A DNA stretch of 64,000 nt from Takakia lepidozioides (Eukaryota > Streptophyta > Takakiopsida > Takakiales > Takakiaceae). Each line of letters starts with the position of its first letter. The stretch's first letter is position 1. The stretch lies in NCBI GenBank assembly GCA_030704615.1, contig CM060733.1:21080001-21144000 (forward strand), read 5' to 3'. Positions 36,006 through 46,004 of this stretch are shown piece after piece. The translations under genes and the position numbers were made by a program. The notes below the pieces were generated by a model. The model did not search any database and had not been told where the DNA came from. It saw nothing but the letters and a program-made list of their open reading frames with translations.

Positions 36006-38643
36006 ACAAAAATACATGACAGGAAGATGCATGACCAAAACTTTTGACGAATGTACAACGTATATGAAATGAGTGTGGAAGCCCCCTTTCTTATTTTCTG
36101 CTTCCTATTTATGCCGAAGCAATGGCACTTCACGCGGCCGAGTCCCTATCCCCTGACTTTTTAGTGGCCAGCTGTAGGTGTATCCAGCATGGATCCGGTG
36201 TTCTAAAATACTTAGACTTAGATGCAGAGGAAGCGGGGATACATTGTACTGACTCTGAGTCAGACTGAACTATATTCTTTTAATATTCATTTTCATACTA
36301 TCTGGAAAACGTTGAATCCCCTTCCTCCACCGTAGTTGTTCCTTTAGAACAAATAATAATCACATAATCAACTTTCATTTAAATTGCAATATGTATGAAT
36401 CCATCTCACAAACCTCTCTGACTCTTCCCATATCCATTGTGCATTCATCTACAGTGTATTCATGCGTGTTCCATTCATGAATTTTTTCCTTTGTTCAACA
36501 TTCATTGTACATTCATCCTCTGTACGCTGCCTTTCCTGAAAGACAGCCTGAAAAAATTATTACTATAACTTTGATGTTATTGAGAAATTGAGTATGGCTC
36601 CCAAAGAGGGTTTAGCACTTACTCACATGAAAAGTCGTTGTCGACCTGCTTATCTTCGGGATCGTCATCATTTTGAATTTGAATCCGATTAGTCTGTGTG
36701 CCTGAAGTGGAGCCAGACAAAAGGGGGAGGAGCACTGTGTTGTAGAGGTCAGAATCACCCTCCATGCCAAAAAGGCTTCTTCCGCCTGCCTTGCGTGCAT
36801 GGTAAGTTGCTCCTGCACCAGACAGGAGGACATGAACAGTTTGGTGGGGGGGATTTAAGCAGATGAAACTGTTGAAATAAAACCAATTCGGAAGGGAAAG
36901 AACGAACCTGTGGACACAGAAAGATCGACCACCCGTGCAGAGCGGTGGCTGCATGACTCCAGCAATATTTGCTTGAACGCTAGGGACTTTTCCTTTGCAC
37001 CTCTCCAGGGAGTGCCATCTGGTCTCTTCAGAGTCTGACTGGACTGCATGAAGTTGTACAAAATGTCATCGACATGGGGCTCATAGGGGGGGTTGACGAA
37101 ACAACCCTGGTCAGAAATCTCAAAGCTGCGGATGGAGGATGGTGTCTTTGAGGTGCGAATCCTCCGCAGGCAGATCGCCTCGAACATCCTCGTCTGCCAA
37201 AAATAGCAGGTTAGTGTGGTAAACACAATCTATAGTGGAAGTGTGTACATCGGCTATTCAGAACTCAGACACAATAAAATCATTTTTATCATGAATCGGT
37301 GATGATCGATGTCGATCATAACAGATTCTACTAAAGTGGAGCTGCAGAGAACATTGAAACTCATCATGAAAGCACAAGCAGAAGGGAGACGGCATACCAG
37401 CTGACTAGGGAAACCCTCTTTCACAAGATAGAGGCTGTTCACACAATTCCATGTGCGCAAAACTTCATACCCTGAAGACTTGAGGTATGATGCCAATGCC
37501 TGACGACTATCATTGTCACATAACTGAAAAAACAGAAGTGTCCCTGCATCAGAGAGGAAGTTATTACAGAACCCGAACACCCAACTCCAGTAGTTGTCCT
37601 CGAATTTGTTCCAGCCTGGCGTCTTGCCCTTTGGAAGAACTTCTGGCACAGCCTGGCCATCCGGGATGTCGAGAATGACAATGTCGGCCGCATAAGTTTT
37701 CTGCACACCGCACACAAAGGTGGGACCTGTGCTCACCTGCAACAGACATGTTTTTTATAAGAACGATGGCAAGAATGTTTTCAAAGAACGAGACTGAAAT
37801 ACTGCCAACGAAACTTTCAGAGAAAAAGGAAAGAAACTGGAATTCTCACCAGATTGAGGAATGAGATTATATTGTCCCAGGTAGGCGAAGGCACCCCAGT
37901 GTATCCTCTCTTTCGACTCTGCATCATCGACAGCCAACCCTCATTAACAATTTTCATCTCTCCTGCCGAATCAGAACGGGAAGGGTGTGGCTTGGCATCG
38001 AACACGCACTGAACAGTGCGGGTATATCTTCCAGCAGTAAAGTCATGCCCACTCTCCATCTCCTTTTCTTTCTCCTTCCCCTTGTCCTTTTCCTTCTCTT
38101 TGGACTTGTCTTTGTCCTTTGGCTTTGCTGGTGAGATGGCTATGACATCAACAGCCTTATCTTTTGGTTTGCGGCCCGCCTTCTTTCCCTTCTGCGGCAT
38201 TCCCTGAGCATCAGGCTCCTTGGCAGCCAATGTTGCTATGTTTCGTTGGTACTCTTCGTCAGTCAAAGGCGCCAGCATCTCAGCGTTATTGTTCAAGTAT
38301 TTCATATGCTGTTCTTGAAAGGTCGTGTGCTCCGGTGGGCAGTCAAGGTACCACCCACAGTCTCTGAAGTGAGAAGGACTCCAGTCCTTCAATATCCCTG
38401 CAGTATACATGGTTGGATCGTTTGCAGGGTCCGACCACATGTCAAGATAGTCTGGAATTCCGCTCAGGTGATTTCCTTCCATGAGCATATATTTCGTGTA
38501 CCTGAAAAAAAGGAGATAAATCCCAACCCACAAAAGCGCTCAGTGAGGAAGATGCAAGTAGAACAGAATGAAAAAAACATAGATTGAAATGGCTCTCAGA
38601 ACTGCTCCAAGGACCTTTCAGTACCACACGACAGCTCCAGATG

Positions 38644-39383
38644 TGAATGTCGTCAACGCCATTCAAAACATTCCATTCAATGATACTGTAAATACACCCT
38701 AATCCAGGTGAATGCAAACTATCGTTTTGGAATGACACGGACATAGAAGTGAATGTCGTCAACGACATTCACTTTGGATTTGTGAATACACTCCTAATCA
38801 AGCCTAATTATTCCTCAAATGAAGCAAAATCACAGGATGGAAATCATAAACTCGAGTAAGGAACCCTCCCGGAAAACTCAATGCACATTCATAACGAACA
38901 TATCACTGAGGACCTCACAACAACACTGTATGTGAATGGCGTCAACGCCATTCACAAAAATACCAACAAGGAACCAATTACTTAGCTCCCAATCCATGTA
39001 AATTCAAACTGTCACTGCTAAATAATACAGACACAGAAGTGAATGTCGTCAACAGCATTCACTTTGGATTTCTCATAACAGAGCTTATCAAGCCTTCAGA
39101 TTCCTCGCAAGAGGCAAAAACAATGCAGAACAACTGAATGTCTGCATTGACATTCAGCAAAATGAAGTGAGGAACCCTCACTGTAACCTCTATGGACATT
39201 ACAAAAATTTACATAACTCTCAGGACCTCTCAACAACTCCGGTTGTGAATGTCGTCAACGCCATTCAAGGATATTATCAATTATAATCAAGGACACTATA
39301 ATTACACCCTTAGAACCAAGTGAATTCATATACTCGCTTAAGAATGACTCAGACAAAGAAGTGAATGTCGTCAACGACATTCA
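38644..39383. repeat. Palindrome array, cluster 1 (seven copies in one intron)
   Basis: Sites at 38,644-38,665, 38,747-38,774, 38,931-38,956, 39,037-39,064, 39,134-39,157, 39,246-39,267 and 39,362-39,383. Core GAATGTCGTCAACGACATTC or the GCC/GGC variant; the second has exact 13-bp arms around CA (28 bp in all), the third exact 12-bp arms. They sit in a larger tandem unit of about 290-325 bp, present almost three times, with alternating palindrome types about 100-115 bp apart (one gap of 184). The whole array lies within the intron between exons 39465-39691 and 37850-38501 of the ParB-like gene. Confidence 0.92.
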
Positions 39384-40433
39384 ATCTGGATCTATGATTG
39401 CAATCCTTATGAAGCCACATTTTTTCCCAAAAAAAGCAGTAGAGTTTCAAGTATGACATTGCACCTGTAAACAACTCGCATCATGGCCCACTCTCCTCCA
39501 ACCTGACTGTCAAAGTCGTTGGACCGTAAAATGTTACCATCTTTGGAGAACTCCCGGAAAAAACAGTATCTCCAGGTGAGACCTCTCCACTTCCTTACGT
39601 ATGCCTCCAATGGCATTTGGGGAGGCGAAACAATCGAAATGTTCAGATCCTTCAAAGTCTGATCCAGCACAATGACGGAGCGCTTTTCGAGCTGCAAATT
39701 GTATATTTGTCAGAATTGCAAATAAGATACTCATCACATACTTGAAGAGAAGAAAACGGCATGTTTGAATACACACCTGACTCCAAAATGTAGCCTTGTG
39801 GAGCCAGTTATCAAACACCAAATCACTGATTCCTTCCACCTTTGTGCCAGGCTGTATGGTGCTCTTTGGGAACTGATTCAAGTCCTTTACTGTTTGATCT
39901 GACTTCCATATCTCCAGCCACCTTATTTTTGTTTGTGGGTCGACCATCGATATGGCCAGCCGGTGCAATTTCTCCTGCTGCATCTCCGGATGCACATGCT
40001 TGTCATAGTGTGTTTTGCTCTGTTGAAGGAACTCAAAACCAAGTCCAGGATCTACTATTCTAAGCTGTTTTTTGAAGGCGGACATCAATTTGGTTCTTCG
40101 CATTTCAAACTCCTTCTTTATTGCAGTTTCCACACCCTTTGATGTCCTTAGTTCCTCTGGTGTGGTGCGGTAATATTCGGATTTTCCCTTCTCAGTTGCC
40201 TCTGCCAGTTCTTGCTGCATTGATTCAAGTAGTGATTAGCACCAAAGGGACTACAAACATATATTCGAAAAGTAAACTGAGTATAGACTCGGGCTTACCG
40301 CATACATGTACTCCAGAAACGCCTCTCGTGTCAAAGAATACCAAGTGCTTGCAGATCTTCCTGTTTCGCACTTCTTGATGATATTGGGTGGTAGTACTGT
40401 CCGAAAATCATCCAGCTTCATCAGACCAATCCT

Positions 40434-40436
40434 CTA
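40434..40436 (-). other. Premature TAG in the ParB-methyltransferase frame
   Basis: The spliced frame reads SLVHTLFRI-stop-RIGLMKLDDF, and the protein-like sequence continues in the same frame. A single C-to-T change from CAG would produce it. Confidence 0.75.
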
Positions 40437-41256
40437 AATTCGGAATAGTGTGTGAACCAAGCTTGTTGTCACATGCGATTTCTCTATCGATCTGCAAAAA
40501 CATTGGAAACATTACATTCCTTAACACTGTTTTTTGGGTATTAATAAGACACTACAGAGGGAATGAAATCTCTTGGATGACTTACTTGTTCACGTCGTGC
40601 ATAGCTGTAAAAAGCCTAGCGATGTCGTTTCCAGGATCCAAAACCATTGCCTCCACAGCAACATGCTTGTCTTTGTCTTTCGCATGGTGTTTCTGAATGT
40701 ATCCCATCCATGCCAGCAATCGGTGGTTGCCGTCCCAGACGTAGAACATGTGGTTGCAGAATTGCTGGGTGTTCTTTCCCATCATGAGGCCCAGCTCGAA
40801 CTCCTCATTGGCATCTTTCCAGCACTCATCCCAGTTATCACTGATCTCTGGAGACACTAATGTGCTTTTCCCATTTATATCCGTCAGTGACACATAAAAA
40901 ACTTGTGCACCAAGTCTATATCCATGCACAAAATCACTCTCCAATTTTGTTATGTCATGGGAAAGAGGTGGACGCACAACAGGCATTGATATCATCCGAC
41001 ACAGAGGGATGTCCAGACGCCCTCCAGATACGAGCATGTCCCTTATAACCTCCTGAGAGTTTACCTTCTGGAATGACATGAGTTCTTTCACCTTGTCAAG
41101 GTAGTGCACTTCAGATTCATCTGCTTCATCTGTATTCTCTGAGCTTTTTCCGGACTCGTCCCCATCTCCAGATCCTTTCCCCTCTGATCCTGTAGGCTTC
41201 GACCTCATAGTTTTCTGCACGATGCCATTCAGTTCTGACTGAGTAATTTGCAAATA

Positions 41257-41879
41257 GTGAATGGCGGTAACGACCATCACTCTGTCTCAAAGAAACTCAC
41301 TATGAATGGTGTGAAACAATTCAGCACAATCTACACAAGCAAAGCTGATACTGTCGTATTCAAAACAAAAGCGAGAGCGATAGCGAACGGCGTTAACGAC
41401 AATCACAAAAGATAACGACCTGCCGGATCGATGTTGTGTAATGACATCTATGTGTAAGTGATTGGCGGCAACGACATTCAGTATAGTTTAGGGCGGACAG
41501 TAAGTGCAGATTATTCAGATTGACTCCACTGTGATTACCGTCGCCAGCATGGGAAGAGGAAGGACTGCTTGAAAGGTAATCAAACAGAATGTATGATCTG
41601 AACAACGATGATTGACGGTATGCCGACCCTCACTCTCTCTTCAAACACATAGGTACATAAATCTCATGAGGAGAATCGAATGGCGTTAACGACGCTCGCA
41701 ATTCAGTAGTTCCTGCTAAAGAAAGGAAGAGGAAGGACTCCTTGAAAGGCAATCAGACAGACTGTATGATCTGAACAACAGTGAATGACTGTACCGATAG
41801 TCACCCACTCATTATACAGTAAACCCTTAGCAAACGAGTAGAAAGCAAATCACCTTTGTGATGGTCGGTAGCGACAATC
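41257..41879. repeat. Palindrome array, cluster 2 (about six weaker copies upstream of the ParB-like gene)
   Basis: Sites at 41,257-41,280, 41,383-41,406, 41,458-41,480, 41,678-41,697, 41,781-41,804 and 41,858-41,879, with a doubtful one near 41,608. They follow G-A-(A/T)-(T/C)-G-N-CGGT-A-ACGAC patterns such as GAATGGCGGTAACGACCATC, related to cluster 1 but with imperfect arms. The first overlaps the candidate start codon of the ParB-like frame. A longer tandem unit (shared GGAAGAGGAAGGACT(G/C)CTTGAAAGG) spans 41,550-41,790. Confidence 0.75.
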
Positions 41880-42028
41880 CCTGTCTGGGACATTCCACTC
41901 AATCTCTACGCATATCTTCAACAATGAAATGTAAGTTAGATAAAACTTATTGGCGCCTTCTTAGGTTTTGAAATTGGATCCCCTTCTGCAGTTTTCCTCT
42001 TCCCTCTCACATCTGCTGGAATTTCTGT

Positions 42029-42346
42029 CTACTCTAGGGTTTCTGGACCTTCTCCCGGTTCGGCGTTCCGCGTGCTTCCACCTCCTTCAGTGTCCCTGCG
42101 AATCATCTCTGCATCCACAGGCTGGCGCACTCTTATCGCCGACTGTGTCACAGCCGCTGCCTCAGTCTCCGTCTGCTCTTCTGAATCAGTCTCCGCGTTC
42201 ACCTGCTGCCTTGGCCCTGTGTTCTCCAACAAACAACGCCTTGTCATTTGCTCTCTTGCTCTGCGTCTCTCTCTAAGGGAAGTAAAATAAAGAGACTTTC
42301 TTCTCTTTCGTATTATAGAAGGAACCCTCTCCAGCTTGACTACCAC
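42029..42346 (-). CDS. Possible N-terminal exon of the ParB-like gene (unidentified)
   Basis: An open frame of 105 codons starting near 42,346 with a basic stretch (IRKRRKSLYF, RERRRAREQM) followed by Glu/Thr-rich sequence. It lies upstream on the same strand as the ParB-methyltransferase frame, across palindrome cluster 2. I could not find a donor whose phase fits the 41,238 acceptor, so membership is unproven; it may be a separate small gene or non-coding leader. Confidence 0.3.
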   Translation of the reverse strand: MVVKLERVPSIIRKRRKSLYFTSLRERRRAREQMTRRCLLENTGPRQQVNAETDSEEQTETEAAAVTQSAIRVRQPVDAEMIRRDTEGGGSTRNAEPGEGPETLE

Positions 42347-42928
42347 TCTCTCTAAGCGCGAAAAGTAGAAAAACGCAGTGACTCCCGATTTCTTGCGGGA
42401 TTGCCTACGTTCTTGCGTGTCTCTAGAAGCATCGGATTCCCTCTCGCGTGACCGTTACACATAGTCGTTCCCTTATTAGTGCACATGCCAGCAATTGGTG
42501 TACAGCTGTTCGTATTCAGTTATGGATGTCTGACGTGTGTCGCCCAAAATAAACGGTGTGTTCTTTATTAGAACGGTTTCAATATTTAAAAATAACAGCG
42601 AATCCCAGAAATCTTGGCGCACAGTCTTACACAAATAAATGTAAATGAACGAGAGTTTGATGACAAATCTTGGAATATCATACACGGTCATTCTTGTTAG
42701 CCAAACCCCACATTCGTTTCACATTTGGAACTTTCCAGGTGCGCATTGGTAGTAGTATAAAGATACATTTACTTAATCTACAATCCCATCCTCAGATCCT
42801 GTGGATGGGACCAGGAAGTCGGCTTTGTTATTGGGTTTATTGATGAGGTTCTGGTTAACGGTTTAACAGCTGCCGACACTACTCCTAGGGATACTCTGAC
42901 CACTGGGCCCACAAGAAAAGTAATTAAA

Positions 42929-43165
42929 ATGGTATTCACAATCATCACTTCCACATCTGTTGTTCATGACAAGACCTACGACATCACGGTTTCCAATTTC
43001 CCCAATTGCACATGTCCTGATTTTGTGAATATGCTATCAACCAGTTTGGGCAAGAGAGGTAAATTCATACCCTGCAAACATTTGTATTTCATATTTTTGA
43101 AGAGGATGGTTTGCGATCCCAAACGTGACAACTTCATTCACCAGACCACTTTGTTTTTACTATGA
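42929..43165 (+). pseudogene. Orphan SWIM zinc-finger exon
   Basis: The frame reads TVSNFPNCTCPDFVNM... and FIPCKHLYFIFLKRM, a CxC...CxH SWIM finger. SWIM fingers close MULE transposases and related plant proteins, yet no DDE domain lies before it on this strand; the nearest (44.1-45.2 kb) belongs to the outer element and lies downstream. It may be a remnant of the nested element's own transposase or a captured exon. Confidence 0.6.
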
Positions 43166-43330
43166 GGTGCCACTGAAAGAGGTGTACGGTGCAGTACACC
43201 CCTTTCCAGGGTGTTTTTTTTTGGGGGTTTTTCTTAGGGTTTTTTAAGGTTTAGGGTTTTTTAGGGTTGTTTTTCTTACTGTGTGGTGCCACTGAAAGAG
43301 GTGTGCAGTGCCGCACACCCCTTTTCAGGA
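43165..43330. repeat. Pair of hairpin repeats with telomere-like sequence between
   Basis: GGTGCCACTGAAAGAGGTGT occurs twice (about 43,166 and 43,285). Each copy continues into an inverted repeat: GGTGTAC/GTACACC (43,181-43,200) and GGTGTGC/GCACACC (43,300-43,319); arm changes are compensated so pairing is kept. Between them lies T-rich sequence with several TTTAGGG-like motifs. Confidence 0.8.
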
Positions 43331-43744
43331 TTTTCTCTTTTCTTTTTTGGTGGTTTCTTAGGGGCTCCGTGGTCGTTCTCCATGGAAACGTAAAACGTGG
43401 CAGACCCCATTCGATATCCCTCCCGGAAAGCTCTGAGTGACAACTTTTAGGTAGTGCACATTTGTCATTGCACCGTTCGAAGTCTACATGTCTTGCTGTC
43501 GCTATGCACTACAATCATCTTTTGAAGATGATCCTAACTCTCATTGTTATTTGAGGAGGGAGGAAGGTCTTCCCGTGGCAGCCTTTATGGCGCACACTTT
43601 GTGAGGATATTTTTTCGTCCTCGTAATTGTAAAAGTGAAACAAGCATTTGTAATTGCACAATGTTGGATGCTGCAATTGTAGGCCTCAACACTCGTCTTG
43701 ATTCTATTTAGGCAAGATTCCCTGCATTAATTCCACAGTCATAG

Positions 43745-43931
43745 GACCATCCACGGTTATAGGCGGCGCATGTTAATGCTGACGTGGCAGATGACGGGCA
43801 GTGCCACGTCATCATTTACCGCCACATTAGCATGCTGACATGACGCTCATGCCACGTCAGCGTGTGTGCAGGCTCACGCCACGTCACTCCTGCGTGAGCG
43901 TATGCTCGCGCGCTCATGCCATTGCGTCGTT
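43745..43931. repeat. Right terminal and subterminal repeats of the nested element
   Basis: Five TGACGTGG/CCACGTCA-type sites lie in 43,780-43,890, followed by GTGAGCGTATGCTCGCGCGC and the terminus. It mirrors the left end at 35,656-35,800. Confidence 0.75.
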
Positions 43932-43942
43932 GTATTTCCGAC
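43932..43942 (+). repeat. Right 11-bp target duplication of the nested element
   Basis: GTATTTCCGAC, identical to 35,645-35,655. Confidence 0.85.
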
Positions 43943-44085
43943 CCCCTACGCTTCCCTGCTGTGCTGCCTACTCCCCTGTGTCTTCCCCCGTTCGCACCTA
44001 GCCTCTGTGCCCCGTGTCTGCTCTCGCGTGTGCTCCCCTGTTATGTTGTCTGCTCCCCTCCACGCTCCCCTGCTGTGTGTCCCCT
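43943..44085. repeat. GCTCCCCTGT minisatellite, continuation of the transposase intron
   Basis: CTCCCCTGTGT, CTCCCCTGTTATG and related units continue the array cut by the nested insertion. Confidence 0.85.
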
Positions 44086-45244
44086 ATTTTTCTGACACTT
44101 TTTTGGTGTATGCAATTCCCTTTTTATACTCTAATGGTCTTCGATACATGGCTGCACGGCATACCCGTAGCCTATGTCATATCAGCCAGGAACAAAATGG
44201 CCAATATTGTTCCATGGCTTCGCTCCTTGCTATCAGTACTCAGGGAAGATAAATCCGCTTGGCGACCCAATGCCTTCATTGTTGATGACGCCGATGCGGA
44301 AATCAATGCGATTCGGTGAGTTCACTTTCATTACCTTTAATTTCAGGGGTTTTTAGATCATTTTTGTATTCCCAAGGCTTACCAAACCCATTCCTCTATT
44401 GCAGGGAGGTGTTTCCAGATGTTGCGATTTACCTCTGCTTGTGGCATGTTCGCCGTGCTTGGTTGAAAAATGATATAAGGAAGATCAAGGATGGACAACT
44501 TGCAAGTCTCGTGCTGAAGGGTATGGGTCAGATGATGTACAGCAAGGAGGCTTCGGGGGGGGGGGGGTGATGCGGCAAAGGAATGGGCTGAATTGCAACT
44601 GTGGATGTTGGAGTGCACATATCCAGATGCAGGGGATTTCTGGGATTACATCCACAAGGAGTGGGTTCCAAAATTTAAAATGTGGGTCACGGGAGCGCGC
44701 AATGTTCCGCATGCCAGCCAAGACCAAAAAGCAGGCATTGAAGCGTACCATGGCAACCTTAAAGCAAGGTTGCGTAGTGGAAAAGAGAAAATGGACGGGC
44801 GTAGAATGGACTGGTTAATATACGAGGGGAGTGTGGGTATTACGCAATGACTCTTGTACACCGGTATCTTGATAACTTCTTCTCTGAATCGCGTGCTCCG
44901 ACGTACAAGACAAAAGACTGGTTTTCTAAGACTGAAGCACTGGGTAGCAGAGTCATATTAGCAAAGTGGGTTTTAGAGCACATGGTAAGCCCAAACACTA
45001 TTTATGAGTGTCGCTTGACTGACTCCCAGCCAGACCCTTCTGATGTTGTCATCATTGCATCGATGGGCAATGTTGAGCCCTGTCATGATGCCATCTTTGT
45101 CGAGGGAGGCATTGCAGGCCAAGCTGTAGAGGCAATTGCACAGGACATTGTAGAGTCGCTGTAGAGGGCTGCTGTGTTGGAGTGACCCCTGCTGCTGTAC
45201 CGTGTTTGGGCTGAATATAATCATGGCAATCGTCGGTGTGCATG

Positions 45245-45950
45245 CAATTGTGCTCCCCTCTTGTTGCAGTGCTACATTCCTTGTGCTCTTCTGTGCTCCC
45301 CTCACCTCTCCAAACTCCCCTGCATGCTCCCTTGCTAACCATGCCCCCCTGCTCCCCTCTGCCTCAGCAGGTTAAGGGCTCCCTACTCCCCTGTATGTCC
45401 GCTCCCCTGAGTTGCTCCCACCTCACCTGCTTCCCTGGCCTCCCCCGCTCCCCTGCTTGTTGCGCTCCCCGGTTTCGCTCCCCCTGCTCCCTATGCCCTT
45501 CTCTGCTCTTGTGCTCCCCAGTTGTTGTGCTACCCTGTACTCCGTTCCCCTGGGTCTCTTGTACTGCTTGCATGCTCCTTTGCGCTCCCCTATTTTGGTC
45601 CCAAGCTCCCCTGTACTCCGCTCCCCCGGCATGCTCCCCTCTGCTCCCCTGTGTCGCTGTCCTGCTCCCGTGCTCCCTCCGTTCTTTGCTCCCCTGTTAG
45701 CCGCTCCTTGCTCCTCTGCTCCCTATTCGCTCCCCTGTTCGCTCCCCTGCTCCTGTGCTCCCCAGCCTTGCATTGCTCCCCTGTTCTCCGCACCCCTTTT
45801 CGCTCCCCTGCTCCTGTGCTCCCCAGCCTCGCATTGCTCCCCCATACTCCGCACCCATGGGTCATTCCCCCGCTTGCATGGCCGTTCCCCCGTACATGTC
45901 TGCTCCCATGCTTGCGTGGCTCCCTTGTTGCTCTTGCTCCCCTGGCGCTA
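45245..45950. repeat. GCTCCCCTGT minisatellite after the transposase
   Basis: About 700 bp of CTCCCCTG(T/C) units; one longer unit (CTCCTGTGCTCCCCAGCCT) recurs near 45,748 and 45,810. Long ORFs here in several frames are translated repeat. Confidence 0.93.
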
Positions 45951-46004
45951 TGATGCATGTGAGGGTTATGGGCCTCCGAACCCTAAAACGCGAAGACAAA
46001 CACA

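Larger units (their letters stand above)
36619..41277 (-). pseudogene. ParB-like domain fused to a beta-class DNA amino-methyltransferase-like domain (one premature stop)
   Basis: Exons: 40586-41277 (or 41238 if spliced upstream), 40299-40491, 39777-40214, 39465-39691, 37850-38501, 37398-37736, 36908-37193, 36619-36812; GT-AG throughout and phases agree from the second exon on. The first exon holds a ParB/Srx-like fold: PLCRMISMPVVRPPL, later YVWDGNHRLLAWMGYI (ParB 'GERR'-like box). A Lys/Glu-rich linker (KDKDKSKEKEKDKGKEKEKE) follows. The C-terminus has ADIVILDIPDG at motif IV, LLFFQLCDND and GYEVLRTW (motifs V-VI), RGAKEKSLAFKQILLES (the 'HPTxKP' position), then VVDLSVSTGATYHARKAGGR and FGMEGD (motif I). 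The IV-before-I order fits beta-class N4-cytosine/N6-adenine enzymes. DPPY is degenerate (DIPD). TAG at 40,434-40,436 breaks the frame, so this copy is probably inactive. The 5' end is uncertain. Confidence 0.72.
35656..43931. mobile_element. Nested 8.28-kb Mutator-type element carrying a ParB-methyltransferase gene
   Basis: Bounded by an exact 11-bp target duplication. The first 20 bp (AGGGATGCCTCGGCATGAGC) and the reverse complement of the last 20 bp (AACGACGCAATGGCATGAGC) match at 14 of 20 positions, with GGCATGAGC at the identical offset. Both subterminal regions are packed with GTGAGCG runs and ACGTCA/TGACGT motifs. Inside are the ParB-methyltransferase gene (-), an orphan SWIM zinc-finger exon (+), two palindrome clusters and short repeats. 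I see no transposase of its own, so it is probably non-autonomous (Pack-MULE-like) or a carrier of an accessory gene. Confidence 0.8.
34300..45164 (+). pseudogene. MULE transposase (MudrA/FAR1-like), split by an 8.3-kb insertion and frameshifted
   Basis: Cut-and-paste transposase of the outer element. Readable blocks: 34,440-34,603 (AEDFVCGEQS, TTFLVIHTRKATKSG), 34,682-35,411 (HIDTSGLPCHG zinc-binding-like segment, helical SEAMKEWVMENLRAG, and VACDATFGTNEA with the first catalytic Asp), 44,112-44,315 (FYTLMVFDTWLHGIPVAYVI, FIVDDADAEINAI with the second Asp) and 44,405-45,164 (YLCLWHVRRAW, the C-W-H signature; WDYIHKEWVPKF). Damage: in-frame TAG at 34,866-34,868, a frame change near 34,990, a frame change at the poly-G run at 44,556-44,568, another near 44,830. 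The intron between 35,411 and 44,112 holds minisatellite plus the nested element; its acceptor is unclear. Confidence 0.8.

Noticed and set aside
42029-42346. Firm assignment of this exon to the ParB-like gene
   Set aside because: No donor with the required phase was found, so it is listed only as a possible exon.
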